From: Setomelanomma holmii
Lineage: Eukaryota > Ascomycota > Dothideomycetes > Pleosporales > Phaeosphaeriaceae
Direction of reading: 5' to 3'
Length of the DNA stretch: 64,000 nucleotides
Assembly: GCA_010015745.1 (NCBI GenBank)
Contig: ML978185.1
Span: forward strand, 186,001-250,000
Below are positions 32,175 to 44,262 of this stretch, piece after piece; positions within the stretch are counted from its first letter, which is position 1, and every line of letters begins with the position of its first letter. Under the pieces are notes generated by a model. The model searched no databases and was not told the origin of the DNA. It saw only the letters and a list, made by a program, of their open reading frames with translations. Both the position numbers and the translations under genes were made by a program.

Positions 32175-35100
32175 CTGATGAAGGCTGAACCTGGAGATGT
32201 TTAGTAACTTGTCATAGGCTAAGTGCTCGGACGGTTCCTCAGCTGTGTTGTTATGGCGTCGGATGTTGGGGAAACAGTTGGGTGGGAAACGATGTACAAA
32301 GAAAACAAGTATGAAAGCGGATGAGTACATCCAAAGAGTGCCTGACCAGGTCCTAATGTACTGTGACAATTCGGCACGATAAGTCAGGCAAGACTCGGAT
32401 CAGAAGTGAAGGAAATGAAGTCAAGCCACGAGTCAGATCTCATCAAAGCTGCTTCATGAACCGTATGCTATTGCCCTCCAACAAGACGGGCAATAGACGT
32501 TCATCTGGCGCCGTTGAGCACGATGCTCGGACCCTTTAATCTCATACACGTGCAGTATAGAGCGAGATGGTGGCCAACGGCCTTATCTCGAGCATTATAG
32601 GGTGAGTTGAGGTTCGATGTACCTCTCCCCTGTTCTGACAGCCCCACAAAACGGCGGGCTATCCTACGCGGATCGGAGCTCTGACCCGTGATTGGCTGCA
32701 AGGGCACAGCCCTTAGGCTAAAGAACAGGAAGATGAAGGAGCGCAGAGACGCAGACTGAAGGCTGCGAAGGCGCCGAGCGTGCGGCAGTAAGAAGGAAAT
32801 GCAGAGTGTAGGGTGCTAGGGGCGTAAAGCAGGTGGTGTTGCAGGTTGAGAAGTGTGCTGTGGAAGAGGTGCGTCACTGCACCCGACGAGGCAGGCACGC
32901 CATGTGGGTGACGGGGATGGGGAACCAAGGGCAGGAACGTGATAGCGAAGCGAAATTGAGCGCTGCTCACCTTCGTGCTTGTCACACCCACCAGGGTTTC
33001 TTCTAAGATGGCAGGCGCGCAGCGTCTTCCTTCTTTTTTCCTTCACGTGTTACACGATGCCGCTCTCTTCCCGTCCGTCTGGTTGGACTCTGGACGGCTC
33101 CAGCGACTGGCAATGCGTGCACTCGATAGTGTTGCTGGCCGCCGGATGCAGTGCTGATATCGCCCGGGAGGCGCGTCTTCGGGGCCTTTGTATGGTGCGG
33201 GCTCAATGAGACGTCCTACACTCCCATCGGTATATTAGCTATGCTCAGCATGCAACTAAGTTCCGTTGTGCCATCTTCCGCCCTTCGCCAGCCTGGCAGC
33301 ATGAACTCTGGGGACAACCCAACGGCGGCAGTCCAGCTGTCGGCCACCATCCACCTGAGAATGACCGAGCTCGTCCGACGTACCTTGGTGACAGGCTGCT
33401 GTCACGATACTGGATGCGACCCTATGCACACGCGTGGAGTCAAGCCTGATGGCACGCTTCGGAGATGCTGTGAACCGATGACGATGAGGAGATGGAGCCT
33501 GTCTCAGTTGATGAAGGAGCCTGGAGCCAATGCCTTCGAGCCGTGTGCGGCAGAGCGGTTCATGCACTGAATAGCCATCGTGGAGATGGTGAGTAGGCCG
33601 TCTTATACAGTCTGCCATTCCGTTGCAGGCATTGCGAGGGTTCTTCCCTTCCTGGAGTGGGTTGCAGCTACTTTCACCAGCACGCCGCCTTCCCGCTATT
33701 GGCCTGGCCACTGTCTTCCTCTTTTCGACAGTGCTCCCGCGTGCTCTGCACCTTTCCTGGAGCTTAGGTGAATCAGATTGCGGCCAGTCGTTCTGCTCCC
33801 CTGTCCATGTCTACCACCAGCTAGGCGCGGCCGCTTGCAAGATGCCGCAGTAGAGCGTGGCGGCTCTTGCGTTTGCCTTTTTTACCACAAGCGTCCGATC
33901 ACTGAGCGCCACAGACGCATGGGAGCAGATCTGAGGGGACAAGCAAATCTGCATCGTCATGGAGCCATTCATGCGGCGCGCGCGCTAACCGGAACGGCTG
34001 CGCAGACCGAGGCATGATCCTGTGCCACAATGAGGCTGGGCGGACGGCGTTCTCCCGTTGGTCCCATGGGTAACGTTGCTTACCTCAGGAGCACATAAAA
34101 TTGAGGTCCCACGCGCGCCTCAACTACGCCTCGTGGGCGGCCACCCCCAACAATTTCGATATTTGCCCGTCTCTGACAACGCAAAGGGCGTCAATCTCTT
34201 CAATTTGGGGGTTCCCTGACGGCCGAACTTCTCCGCTCCCTGCACTGCCCAAGCCAGCGCTAGTTTACGAGCCGAGCCTAGTCTGACGGGCGGCTGCCTG
34301 CAGATACGACTACAAATCGACAGCCGGTGGGCCTATCTCACGTCTGTCGAGCTGACAGTTTTGCTGGAATTCAGGATCCTTCAAATGTCAGATTATGCAC
34401 TCTCTCGGTTCTGTTTACCGAACGTTGTGACGTGTACCATTACACTGGAGGCAATCCTGGAAGGAGAAAACGTCTGTTCCTTTCGCGGCCAAGCTCTGAA
34501 GAATATCGGCTTCGATCGAATCTGTTCAACCGCCGATCAGCGCTGCCAGGCCATCCCCTGCACTGTGTAACGGTACTATGAGAAAGACGTTCTTTAAATC
34601 AGCCTTGACGACCCATCCAATTTTAGGGACAGGTTTCTGCCGCCAGCACATCTATCAACCCACCACCATCGTCATCCAGAAAGATATTGAAAGATCACAT
34701 GCCGTCCTTCTCACTATAGTTCCAGCTGCGAGCGAGGTGGGTGATGCACCAAGGCTGCAGCATCGCCAAACCAGCGATCAGGTGTACGCGATCTGTTTTG
34801 CGATGCAAGATCTCGTATCGGCGCCGAATCACGAACACAACGATGCTTTTGCGGAAGTGCTACCCCTGTTGCCGGTTCCCGACCGAATGGGTCTGGGCGC
34901 GTTGCACTTCCCCACCACGCGGCTCTGAGCACCTGGGACTTTCCTTGATATATCTGCTTGTTGACAGCGAAACCACGCCGACGTACATTCGAGTCCCACT
35001 TTTGTTTCTTCTTTCATAGATGACTGCAGAAGTGTCGCTTCCTTTCACCAGCTCCGTCTGTCCATGACGGCCGCCTTTTATCGACTGCCATCCACCGTAC

Positions 35101-37693
35101 AGACTATCGAGATCATCGAGGATGACGATGTCGGTTAACCTTCAAAACTGGCGCGGCATGTCTATGTCGACCCCACGACTTTTATGGGAACAAGCACAAC
35201 ACACGACGCCTAATTGCAGCGTGCATTCGGGACCTTCCTTTTGCATACCCACTCCTCCAGAAATTTTCCACCACTCAACGAAATGTTATATCGTGACAGT
35301 GTTGCATCAAGGCGGCTCCAGCTTTGCAATGGAAGTCGTCGCCTTTCTCCGCCAGGGCCAACTCACCAAGGCATTCTTTCGGACATTTGTTTCAGATCAC
35401 GGTGCTATACAGACCAACCGTGCTTGTGTCACTGCCTCTTAGGGAACAGCAGCATATCACCCACATTGTTGGGACTTGAGCTACATTGTACTGCAGTCAG
35501 CTACGCTTCGCCCATGCGCTTGTGTCTTGAACGGTCGAGTCCTACGGTATTCGCCAGGTACGTAATGTCGCACAAACCACAGTTCGACGAGCGCGCTATG
35601 GCTTCTACTGGTCGACCCGATACCACGGTCACCGCTCTGTGACCCAGTGTGTCGTGCACCAGGAACATTCTGTTGGTGCCTGTGTCATATTCGCCAATTG
35701 GTGAAGACCTCGCGTGCGCCAGAGCTGCTCATTGGCGTGGACGTAAGACATAAATTTTGCATCATATGCGGGGCGTTGAAACCGTCCGTAGATCATCCGC
35801 CATGGTCTCAACGTCACTCGAAACTATAATCACGGCTCTGTTTCCCAGAACTCGTGCAATGACTTAGCTGGCCTAATCTCGCCTCATTCAAGCCAATATC
35901 TTGAACCGCACAGCCCCACAAGAGTCGTTCACGAGGGTCACGCGGCGGAGTACTGCGCTCGGCTCTAGAATCGAGTCCTGGATGGCCTTTCGTCGAGAGA
36001 AAGACAGAGGCATATGGCAGTGAATGCATAAGCCAACAGAGACGAGCTGCGCCGGAACGACTCATAAATCTCGTGATGGAACAATTAGATGTATGAACAA
36101 CACTCATGACACGTTTTAAGGCGTGGCCGGCGTCACCAACAGGAGCGCGGCAAAGTTATACAGGGACAGCTAGGTTACGTGCTACAGAAGCGCCTCCACC
36201 GATTCAGAGTTCGGCAGCCAGCGGTTCGTCGCCGAGCACTATGGATCTCCCTGGGAGGGTTCGCGGTAGCGTGACATCCGTGAAAATTCCGTCTATATCT
36301 TGCACTCGTAGCAATATCGCCATCTTCTCATCGACTTTCGATCTGCAACACCCGCTGACACCTGTAGTAAAGCAATCTTGACAATCTGGAACAGTCTCTA
36401 TCTGTTGGGACCAAGCGCCCTCAGCTCCGCAGCGAAAAAAAATCAAACTAGTTTCTTGTCGAGGTGGCCACTCAAACAGTATCACCAGACATTGAGACTA
36501 AGCTCCGGTCTCGATTGCGAGGACGAAGCATATCCATGAAATTGAGGGCAACCGACTACCGTCAACCTGAACAATGTTGGCAACCAAATCTCTCCGGACT
36601 CAGGCATAGTGCCTTCCACTCTCAGAATGCATTAATCCTTAGCGCTTAGGACGGGCAGTTTCTTCTACGACCTCCCGACTCTTGTGAACGTCCACCCACA
36701 TAAGACAACAAGCATGACCTCCACACCTACTAGGTTCGGATCGCAGAATGACAGATCATATTCTTCGACCAATAGCATCATCAAATATCAGTTCACGCTT
36801 GGACTACACTCGGGTGAAATAATGTGCGGAACATTGGACACGGATGGGTCTTGTGGCTACGTGTTGTGACGAGTGCCACTAACAGTGTCCACCAAAGCAT
36901 CACTTCGGCAAGCTCGTGCAGAATTTGATACGCCTGTCGCTGACAGCCAGTGAAAACATGATATAGCCAAGCCTTGGGCATCTATTGATCGTAGCTACTT
37001 CGAGAGACGGTATGGTACTTGGGACCAAAAGTCTCGTGGATAGAAGACAGGAGATAAGCAGGCAGTCGTCGGGACAAATTCCATGGAGGCGGCAGGTTTG
37101 TTGCAGATGAAGGTGTAGCGAATAGTGACTGCTTGCGAGAGAGGACATACAATTTGCGCAGCATATTGCTGTGGGATAGCACGTATAGGAGCCCAGCCAG
37201 ACATTGAGATAGTACTCGACCAGCGCTACAACACAGGCAAACTCCGTAAGCGCATCAATAATCGACTCATGCGCGTTTACGATTCTGGAAGTTTTCGGAT
37301 GCAGTATCACATGGCATGACTCGAGTCGTCGTTCCGCATAACCAAGACGGAGAAATTTTGCTCGTGTTCATGCAAGATGAGCCCGTCTTACGTAGAAGGT
37401 GCGGCGACGCGCAGCACGAGCACGTCTCAGCCCTGTACGCTATGTGCATGACAGAATCTAGAATATAGCCCTGGTTGGCATGACACGTGTGGCCTGAGGC
37501 ATGTTATCGTGCTCAGTGAAGCCACGTCGTGTTGTACTGCGGCTCAGGTCTGGGTTTGCGGGTATAGAGACGGTAGCATGTATATGCCATCGGAATGCTA
37601 ATGCTCTAATTGAATGAGTCCTGGACACGACTAGGCTTTCGAGACGGGTGGTGATGACGTGAAGCACCATTTTAGCCTCGTCTTGGCGCTCGG
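32175..37693. other. Long gene-poor region (5.5 kb)
   Basis: I found no supported gene. Frames reach 151 codons but have no recognisable domain, signal peptide or splice-joined continuation, and no coding-like pattern runs on both sides of splice sites. No transposase, reverse transcriptase or terminal repeats were recognised. Base composition does not look extremely AT-rich, so strong RIP is not obvious. The ends should hold the promoters of the velvet gene (minus) and the arginyl-tRNA synthetase (plus). Confidence 0.45.
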
Positions 37694-40142
37694 TTGGCCC
37701 TCCAAAATTTTGGTGTTAGCGCGTTTGCTGCACGACGATTGACGCATAGCACCGCTCCCCAAACGGGTATGCAGCAAAGCCTTGCCCGTAGCAGTGTCAA
37801 ACTCTTCAATTCTTATCCGCGTTGTTTTGTGAGGCCGCTGGCGACTCACAGCCTCTCTTTGACTCAGGCCCAGCCACTCGGAACAGTCACCCCTCCCTCC
37901 ACAAGAGCTGCCACCCCGCCATTGCGTCCGTACAAACACGCACAGCCACTGCTTCTGCGACAGCAATTTCCACGCGACCACACTTCTCGCAAGCTATCCG
38001 GCATAAAGAGTCCCTGCCGTCACTACTCACAAATCGACAACACCCCATTCGCGCCATTCCGCTACATAGACGCGTCGGCGCGCTCATCAATCAGCATGGA
38101 AGACCTTACCAACACCCTCTTGACCCTTGGTCTCGACACGGTCCCGCAAGAACCAAACACATACCCCGCCCTCAACCCCTTCGACATATACCGCAGTCAC
38201 ATCACAGAGTTGCTGTCACAGGTGTCAGGTGTTGACAAGCACGTAATATACCCAACACTGTCATGGACAGCAAAGCCCGAGCACGGCGACTTGCAATTGG
38301 CGGTGCCAGCATTGCGCATAAAGAAGAAGCCGGATGAGATGAAGGCGTGGGCACAAGAGCTGGCAGACAAGTTCCCAGAGTCGCCGCTGGTCAAGAAGCC
38401 CATAGTGACAAATACTGCGCTGGGATTTTTCTTCAAGCCGGAGCCTCTCACATCGCTCGTCGTACCCATGGTCATCAAGTCTGGGCCCAGCTATGGCTTC
38501 AACAGAAATCTCGGCCTTTGCAACCCGCTCGATCCCTCGTCTGGCGCAAAGAGAATTGTTGTTGAGTTCAGCTCGCCCAACATCGCGAAGCCCTTCCACG
38601 CCGGTCACTTGCGAAGCACAATCATTGGTGGATTCCTTGCGAACCTGTACGAGGGCGCAGGATGGGACGTCATTCGCATGAACTATCTTGGAGACTGGGG
38701 CAAGCAATACGGCGTGCTGGCGATTGGTTTCGACTTGTTTGGCAACGAGGACGAGCTGGTCAAGAACCCCATTGGTCATCTTTACGACATCTACGTCAAG
38801 GTCAGCAACATCCAGCATGAGGAGGCAGAGCAAGCCAAGGTACTCAAGGCGGAGGTCGCGAAGCTGAAAGAGGAGGGCAAGGATGCATCGGAGCAAGAGG
38901 CCAAAATTAAAAATATCGAGACCGAGGGCATTGATGAGCAGGCTAGAAAGTACTTCAAGGGCATGGTCGATGGCGAGCCTCAGGCGCTCGGCATCTGGAA
39001 GCGCTTCAGGGTAAGCTAACACTGCGCGAACGACTGCTGGTCTGATGCTGACACGGACAGGATCTATCGATCGAGAAGTACAAGGCGACATATGCCCGAC
39101 TAAACATCAGCTATGACGACTACAGTGGGGAGTCGCAAGTCAAGGATGAGAGCATGGACCTCGCCGCGAAGATCATGTGGGAGAAGAAAGTGTGCGAAGA
39201 CTCAGATGGGGCTGTCATCGTCGACCTGACAAAGCACTCGAAAAAGCTGGGCAAGGCAGTCGTCAAGAAGAAGGATGGCACATCGCTATATCTCACACGA
39301 GATATTGGCGAGGCTATCCAGCGTGTCAACAAGTACAGCTTCGAGTATGTGGACCTGCATCAAGCCTGGAAATAATCGTCGCTGACAAAAGGAACAGCAA
39401 AATGATATACGTCGTCGCCTCCCAGCAAGACCTTCATCTCGCCCAGCTCTTCAAGATCGAAGAACTCATGGGTCGAAAAGACATCTCCGACAAGTGCCAA
39501 CACATCAACTTCGGCATGGTGCTCGGCATGAGCACCCGCAAGGGCACCGCCAAGTTCCTCGACGACATTCTCCGCGACGTCGGCGAAAAGATGCACGAGG
39601 TCATGCGCGGCAATCAAGCCAAATACGAGCAGGTCGATGATCCCGAGAAGACCGCCGACACACTCGGCATTTCCGCCGTCATGGTTCAGGATATGAAGGG
39701 AAAGCGCATCAACAACTACACCTTCGACATGGACCGCATGACCTCGTTCGAAGGTGACACAGGCCCATACCTACAATACGCACACGCCCGTCTGTGCTCC
39801 ATCTACCGCAAAGCCGTCACCGCCAACCCATCACTTGCAGATCTCGATCTCTCTTCCGCAGACCTGTCATTGCTGAAAGAACCACATGCTATTGACCTCG
39901 TCAGGCAATTGGCTTCATGGCCTGACACATTCCTGAACACGATCAAGACTCAAGAACCGACGACGGTGCTGACATATCTGTTCAAAATGGCGCATGCGCT
40001 GAGTAGCAGTTATGATCATTTGCAGGTGGTCGGGAGCGAGAAGAATGTCATGATTGCGAGGCTGGCGTTATATGTTGCGGCGAGGCAGGTATTGAACAAT
40101 GGCATGCGGATATTGGGGCTGAGTCCTGTGGAGAGGATGTAG
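37694..40142 (+). CDS. Arginyl-tRNA synthetase (likely mitochondrial and cytosolic)
   Basis: Three exons: 37694-39010, 39061-39344 and 39398-40142. The introns are 50 and 53 bp (GTAAGC...GGACAG and GTATGT...GAACAG), and the total is 781 residues. It charges tRNA-Arg with arginine and is a class I synthetase. The HIGH-type signature is HAGH at about 302-305 in SSPNIAKPFHAGHLRST; the KMSKS-type loop is MSTRKGT at about 578; a C-terminal DALR-type helical domain ends with the usual LGLSPVERM. The second intron joins KYSF to KMIYVVASQQDLH exactly as in the family. The first 134 residues form a basic leader suitable for mitochondrial import, and an in-frame ATG at 38096 (MEDLTNTLL) would give the cytosolic form. 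This dual use is inferred. Confidence 0.94.
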
Positions 40143-41135
40143 AGTCGATCTAGGAAGAAAAGGATGCACTCGAGTGATACCTTGACAGGTATCGCCCCGA
40201 ATTCGGGAATGAGAAATGCTTTGGCGGATGATTCAAGGGTCATGATATGCGAGACGCTGCATACGAAAAAGCATAGATGTGTGAGATACCGATTGAAAAC
40301 CAAAAGAAATATTTCGAACTCGCCGCAGCATATCTTTCACCAAAGTTACGCTGGCTATGCAAACGCATCCAACTCAGGCTTTCTGCCACCAGTACTTAGC
40401 TTCATCATGCTGAGTAAGATATGGTATACACCGGTCGGAGACTTGAGATCGCCAGGGATGCCCGGATCTCTATACGCATCATTCGACCACTTTTGCAAAT
40501 CTCGCTAGTGAATCTAAGAGCTCGGAAGGGATTCGTCCGTCGATTCACTGCACCGAGTCGAAGCAGGTCACCGCAAATGTTAGACCCAAAGGACTGGGTG
40601 TGATGGACGTCGAAGTGGCATCCGGTATTCGTAACCTGTCCACGTCGTCCTCTGCGTACTTGGCCACACATCCCTCATTCCCAAGAACCCCCAGCCCACG
40701 CTCCGTCCATCCCCATCTCTCCCCGTTTAGACCGCATAAAAGCCCACTCTCTTATCGATAGCCAGTTCCCGATTTTAGCCTCGCGCATGAACCGCAATCC
40801 CATCTGTAACACGACCGACAAAGGGCTGTGTCGGCGCGTGACCAACCACATCCCTGCTTTGATGCGTTTCACGCCACAACACCAACGACGACTGCGGGGA
40901 ACAAACACGGGTATCCTTCTAGAAGAATGATGGCGAGGACTGAATGAGAAACGGCGATGCGGGTGAAGTGATGTGTGATGCTGGGATACAGCCGGTAATG
41001 GTTGAAATGATTGTGCAAGGGAGGTTGTGTATAAGAGTATACAGACTCTCGAGCGTGCATTTGGTGGATGACCTGTTTTTGCCTTTCCTTTACACACTCC
41101 TTTAGCCTCTTGTTCCTAGTCACTCTGGTTACAAT
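40143..41135. other. Intergenic
   Basis: Between two plus-strand genes; no gene is supported. A minus-strand frame at 40675-41097 shows no family feature. Confidence 0.5.
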
Positions 41136-42530
41136 ATGCCTTCTTTTACCTTTTGGAAAAGCTCCAAGACAGACGAGGCCAAGTCGCCACTCTTGAATGA
41201 CGACGGGAAGAGACAAGGAGCGGATCAGGTCATACAGATTGCAGGCAAGCTTGACTTGGACCCTGGTAACGAAGACGCGGGTGTCTTCGTCTCTGAGCAA
41301 CCAGAATCGCAAATGGAGCTCTCTGAAATCTCGACCCTGCTTCAACAGGATGCTATCAGCAGGTCGACGCTGAGTCCGACTGTGACAAGCGTTGGTGATG
41401 TCGATGCAAAGCTACTGGACGGTGATCAAATAAGGCTTGAATGCCAACTTCTACATGCATGTTCGGCAACGTCCTTGGTGGTGGATGAGACCGGCCAGAA
41501 TTCATCAGCGATGTCTCATAAGACACCTGCTACTCTTCTCGAGGAACCATCAAAGCCAGGATCAGAGGCCACACCACAAGACCGGGACTCCGGAGTATAC
41601 CTCGCGGAAGACAGCGAGCAGCTTTCGTCTTCGCAGCCAGCCTCAGTCGCTGCATCCCCAGTTCCAACTCCACCGCGAACCTCAACTCTCGCACTCCGAG
41701 AAAGCTCTTCATCAACTACGCAGCACAAGGAAGCACCTGCACGGCGTTTGCATCGACCTACTGAGCTTAATCTGAGCAAAACCGACTCAGATAGCTCAAA
41801 GCCAAGATCGGAGCTTGAAAAGCGCTTCGACCTGATGCGCAATTCCAAGACGCAGTCAAGAGCCGCGTTGCGATCTCCCACCGAACTGCTGAAGGAGCGG
41901 TTGAACATGTCGCCCAAGAAGAGTGCACCAGAGGAGAAGATTCGCGTCTTCGTGCCTCCTAAACCCTCGCGAACCGGATGCTTGCTATCAGGTCCTGCGG
42001 GTCGTACGGACGCATTTACGAGCACGTCCGTGCGCGCACGAACAGAAGTCGGCGGTCGACCTGCCTGGTGGTGCAAGTTCGACAACTTGGTCGTGTTCGA
42101 TGGCATCGAGAAGCATGGCGAGGGAGAACCGTGGATTCACACTCGAACAAGCAAAGGCTTGAGTATAGCGCGGCAGAGGGGTGACACAGAGACGGTTGTT
42201 ATACCAATGAACTGTGCGCATTGTCAGGACATGTTAAAACGGCATGAGTGGAAGTATGATATTCAGGTCTGTAAGCGAAGTGTATGCTGGGAGTGCAGAG
42301 AGCGGTGCAAGTGGGAGTATGAGCAAGAAAGAACGACACGGGCTAAGAGCTGCGCATCTCGAGCAGAAACAAACAGAGACCGTGCAGACAGTGTATTGCA
42401 AGATACAGAAGTAAGAGAGGACGAATTGGTACGGAAAATAGGTATTGAGCAAGGAAGGCCAAAAAGTCCGATGGAGGTGGTCGGCGGCATAGAGGAACGG
42501 TTGGACAGAATGACAGCTTGTGGTAAATAG
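41136..42530 (+). CDS. Protein with Cys-rich C-terminal motif, function unknown
   Basis: Single exon, 464 residues; not recognised. The N-terminal 270 residues are polar, Ser/Thr/Glu-rich and probably disordered. A C-terminal region from about 285 is more ordered: KPSRTGCLLSGP, GGRPAWWCKFDNLVVFDG, then MNCAHCQDML (CxxC, Cys360/363) and VCKRSVCWECRERCKWEY (Cys379, 384, 387 and 391). The six cysteines look like a metal-binding cluster. It may be a small zinc-binding domain, but it fits no family I can name. The tail contains a charged helical stretch. The neighbour on the minus strand ends 157 bp downstream. Confidence 0.7.
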   Translation: MPSFTFWKSSKTDEAKSPLLNDDGKRQGADQVIQIAGKLDLDPGNEDAGVFVSEQPESQMELSEISTLLQQDAISRSTLSPTVTSVGDVDAKLLDGDQIRLECQLLHACSATSLVVDETGQNSSAMSHKTPATLLEEPSKPGSEATPQDRDSGVYLAEDSEQLSSSQPASVAASPVPTPPRTSTLALRESSSSTTQHKEAPARRLHRPTELNLSKTDSDSSKPRSELEKRFDLMRNSKTQSRAALRSPTELLKERLNMSPKKSAPEEKIRVFVPPKPSRTGCLLSGPAGRTDAFTSTSVRARTEVGGRPAWWCKFDNLVVFDGIEKHGEGEPWIHTRTSKGLSIARQRGDTETVVIPMNCAHCQDMLKRHEWKYDIQVCKRSVCWECRERCKWEYEQERTTRAKSCASRAETNRDRADSVLQDTEVREDELVRKIGIEQGRPKSPMEVVGGIEERLDRMTACGK

Positions 42531-42686
42531 ACTTGATGTTTAGGTGGAAGGAATTATTTGACTTACGACAACATGACCTCCATTTAGGAATATTGTTGAT
42601 CCACAAATAGACCACCTTTGGTTCGAAATGGCTGCGCGTGGATGAGGTCTGCAATTAAGGGAGAACTCTATTGAGAACGCCGAAGC

Positions 42687-43550
42687 TCAATCAAGCTCCA
42701 TGGCGTCATCCATATACTCAAACGGAGTATCATCAGAATGCCCGTTTGTGTGTCCGTCAGTTTGCGGCTGGAAATCACAACTCGTCACGCCATTGCTACT
42801 GGCCGGAAGCGTATATGCCTGCAAGACAGCATGTGCATGTTCGCAACCCATTACAAGCGCTTGTAGCATTTCCCTAAGTTGAGAGTCGTGAAGCGTGATA
42901 TTCTTGCGGGCACCATCCTTATCGTCATCCCACTTGGATGCAATGACACGCTCGTCAGCATCTTTCCAGGCGTTGCGGAAGTCCTTGGCTATGCCGAGCT
43001 GGACCCGGACATCTTGTCCTCCAAATGAAGCGTGTAAAGGGCACGTTTCGTCGTCCAATGCTTCTAGCAGGTTGGCGTGGAAAGCGTGTGATGCGACCGG
43101 GCGTGTTCGTTGTAGATCGGGGTTGGTGAGGTACCGTAGAGCGTTCACGTTGGTCTGTGGGGCGGAGCCAGAGACGGTGATAGCGAATACTGCGAGGCAA
43201 GTCGTGATGTATCGCTCGAGGAGAGTGTGAAACTCGAAGAAATCGACCTTGAACATGGCTTCTGCTTGTTTCTTGACTTTGTCAGTCTTTGATCTAGCTC
43301 GTAGAGGGGTACTGTGACTACTCACACTAGTTGCATCAAGGCCAGCTTGAGCGATGCCTTGAGCTTCGGCCGCCCGCACAATCTCCAGAGCTTTGTAGTA
43401 GGACAGCAGGAGTAGTTCAGCTTTCCAGTGCAGTCGACCCAAAAGTCGCGTACCATTTTCTTTCTGTTTCCTGAGCTTCTCGGCGCGCGATTGAGCTAAG
43501 CTCTCTGCCGGTGTCCTGGGTGCGTATTTCGAGGTCTTCATGGCGAGCAC
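42687..43550 (-). CDS. Unrecognised 287-residue fungal protein
   Basis: Open frame with no clear named family. It starts with a basic helical region (residues 1-60, AESLAQSRAEKLRKQKENG, then a Leu-rich YYKALEIV segment), followed by KVDFFEFHTLLERYITTCLAVFAITVSG, which may be a hydrophobic helix, and an aromatic HAFHANLLEALDDE segment. The C-terminus is polar and acidic (DDTPFEYMDDAMELD). A 54-bp in-frame stretch (43272-43325) has a perfect donor GTGAGT but only a weak acceptor CAAG. If spliced, it would remove 18 residues. The ATG at 43541 (MKTSKY) is an alternative start. No targeting signal is obvious. Confidence 0.6.
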   Translation of the reverse strand: MLAMKTSKYAPRTPAESLAQSRAEKLRKQKENGTRLLGRLHWKAELLLLSYYKALEIVRAAEAQGIAQAGLDATSVSSHSTPLRARSKTDKVKKQAEAMFKVDFFEFHTLLERYITTCLAVFAITVSGSAPQTNVNALRYLTNPDLQRTRPVASHAFHANLLEALDDETCPLHASFGGQDVRVQLGIAKDFRNAWKDADERVIASKWDDDKDGARKNITLHDSQLREMLQALVMGCEHAHAVLQAYTLPASSNGVTSCDFQPQTDGHTNGHSDDTPFEYMDDAMELD

Positions 43551-43886
43551 AGGCGGCTAGGGGAGACTATTTCAAGGTTGAAGCTTAGTTGTCGATACAC
43601 AGTGCTGGGTGCAAGAACGTCGAGTATGGAAGTGGTGCTAGGAATCTGGTGAAATATGGATTTTCATAGTTTTGGAGAGTGCTCGCAAGCATTGTGCGGT
43701 GTCGAGTTGTGAACAGTGATGTGTAAGTGAGAGCTCATGTTGGTTTGAGGAGGTTGCGCGTCACAATGCGATTCGCGCCTAGGCTCCAAGACAGGCAGGC
43801 AGGCTAGCCACCGCCACTTCCACTCCTCCATTGCGTAAGCACGACAAACACTTTTAAGGCATGTGATAAATTAAGGTAAAAGATGT

Positions 43887-44262
43887 CTACTTGTTACGCC
43901 GAAACTGGTGGTACAAATCTCCAAACCTTCCGTTGAAACGACTCGCGTGATCCCGTGACACCGCGTCCAACCAATCCCCCTGATCCATCTCAGTTCCCCT
44001 CCTTCCCATGCTTCTTCTCATCCCTTCCCCTCTTCCCATACAAGTCTTCCATCTTCTTCCCATCCTTCTTCCCCTCAATTCGATCTAGCGCATCCTCAAT
44101 CAGCCCTATATGGCCCCTCAACGTGCCCTCAATCTCATCGAGTCGTGCTTCTTGCTCCTCGAGGTTGTACGAGATCTTGGATTGGAGGTAGTATGTTGAG
44201 CCGCTGATGGCGAAGAGGTTGAGGATGGGGAGGAAGTATTTTGGTTTGAGGACGGTGGACAT
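43887..44262 (-). pseudogene. Small TM/coiled-coil protein with apparent frameshift
   Basis: A 90-codon frame starts at 44262: a short hydrophobic segment (FLPILNLFAISGSTYYL) after a few polar residues, then a charged helical region (LEEQEARLDEIEGTLRG) rich in Glu/Lys. It stops at 43990, but the next frame, offset by one base, continues with a well-formed tail (EMDQGDWLDAVSRDH...GRFGDLYHQF) to 43887. I find no good intron that links the two; the only candidate with the right phase is a 40-bp segment with a poor purine acceptor. A frameshift in a purine-rich run (about 43995-44060) would explain it. It may be a sequencing error or a decayed gene; the intact form would have about 125 residues. 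Confidence 0.5.

Noticed and set aside
33151..33711. 139- and 151-codon frames on opposite strands
   Set aside because: They overlap each other on opposite strands, have no protein features and no splice-joined continuation.
38261..39091. 276-codon minus-strand frame
   Set aside because: Antisense to the arginyl-tRNA synthetase, whose motifs and splice sites are convincing.
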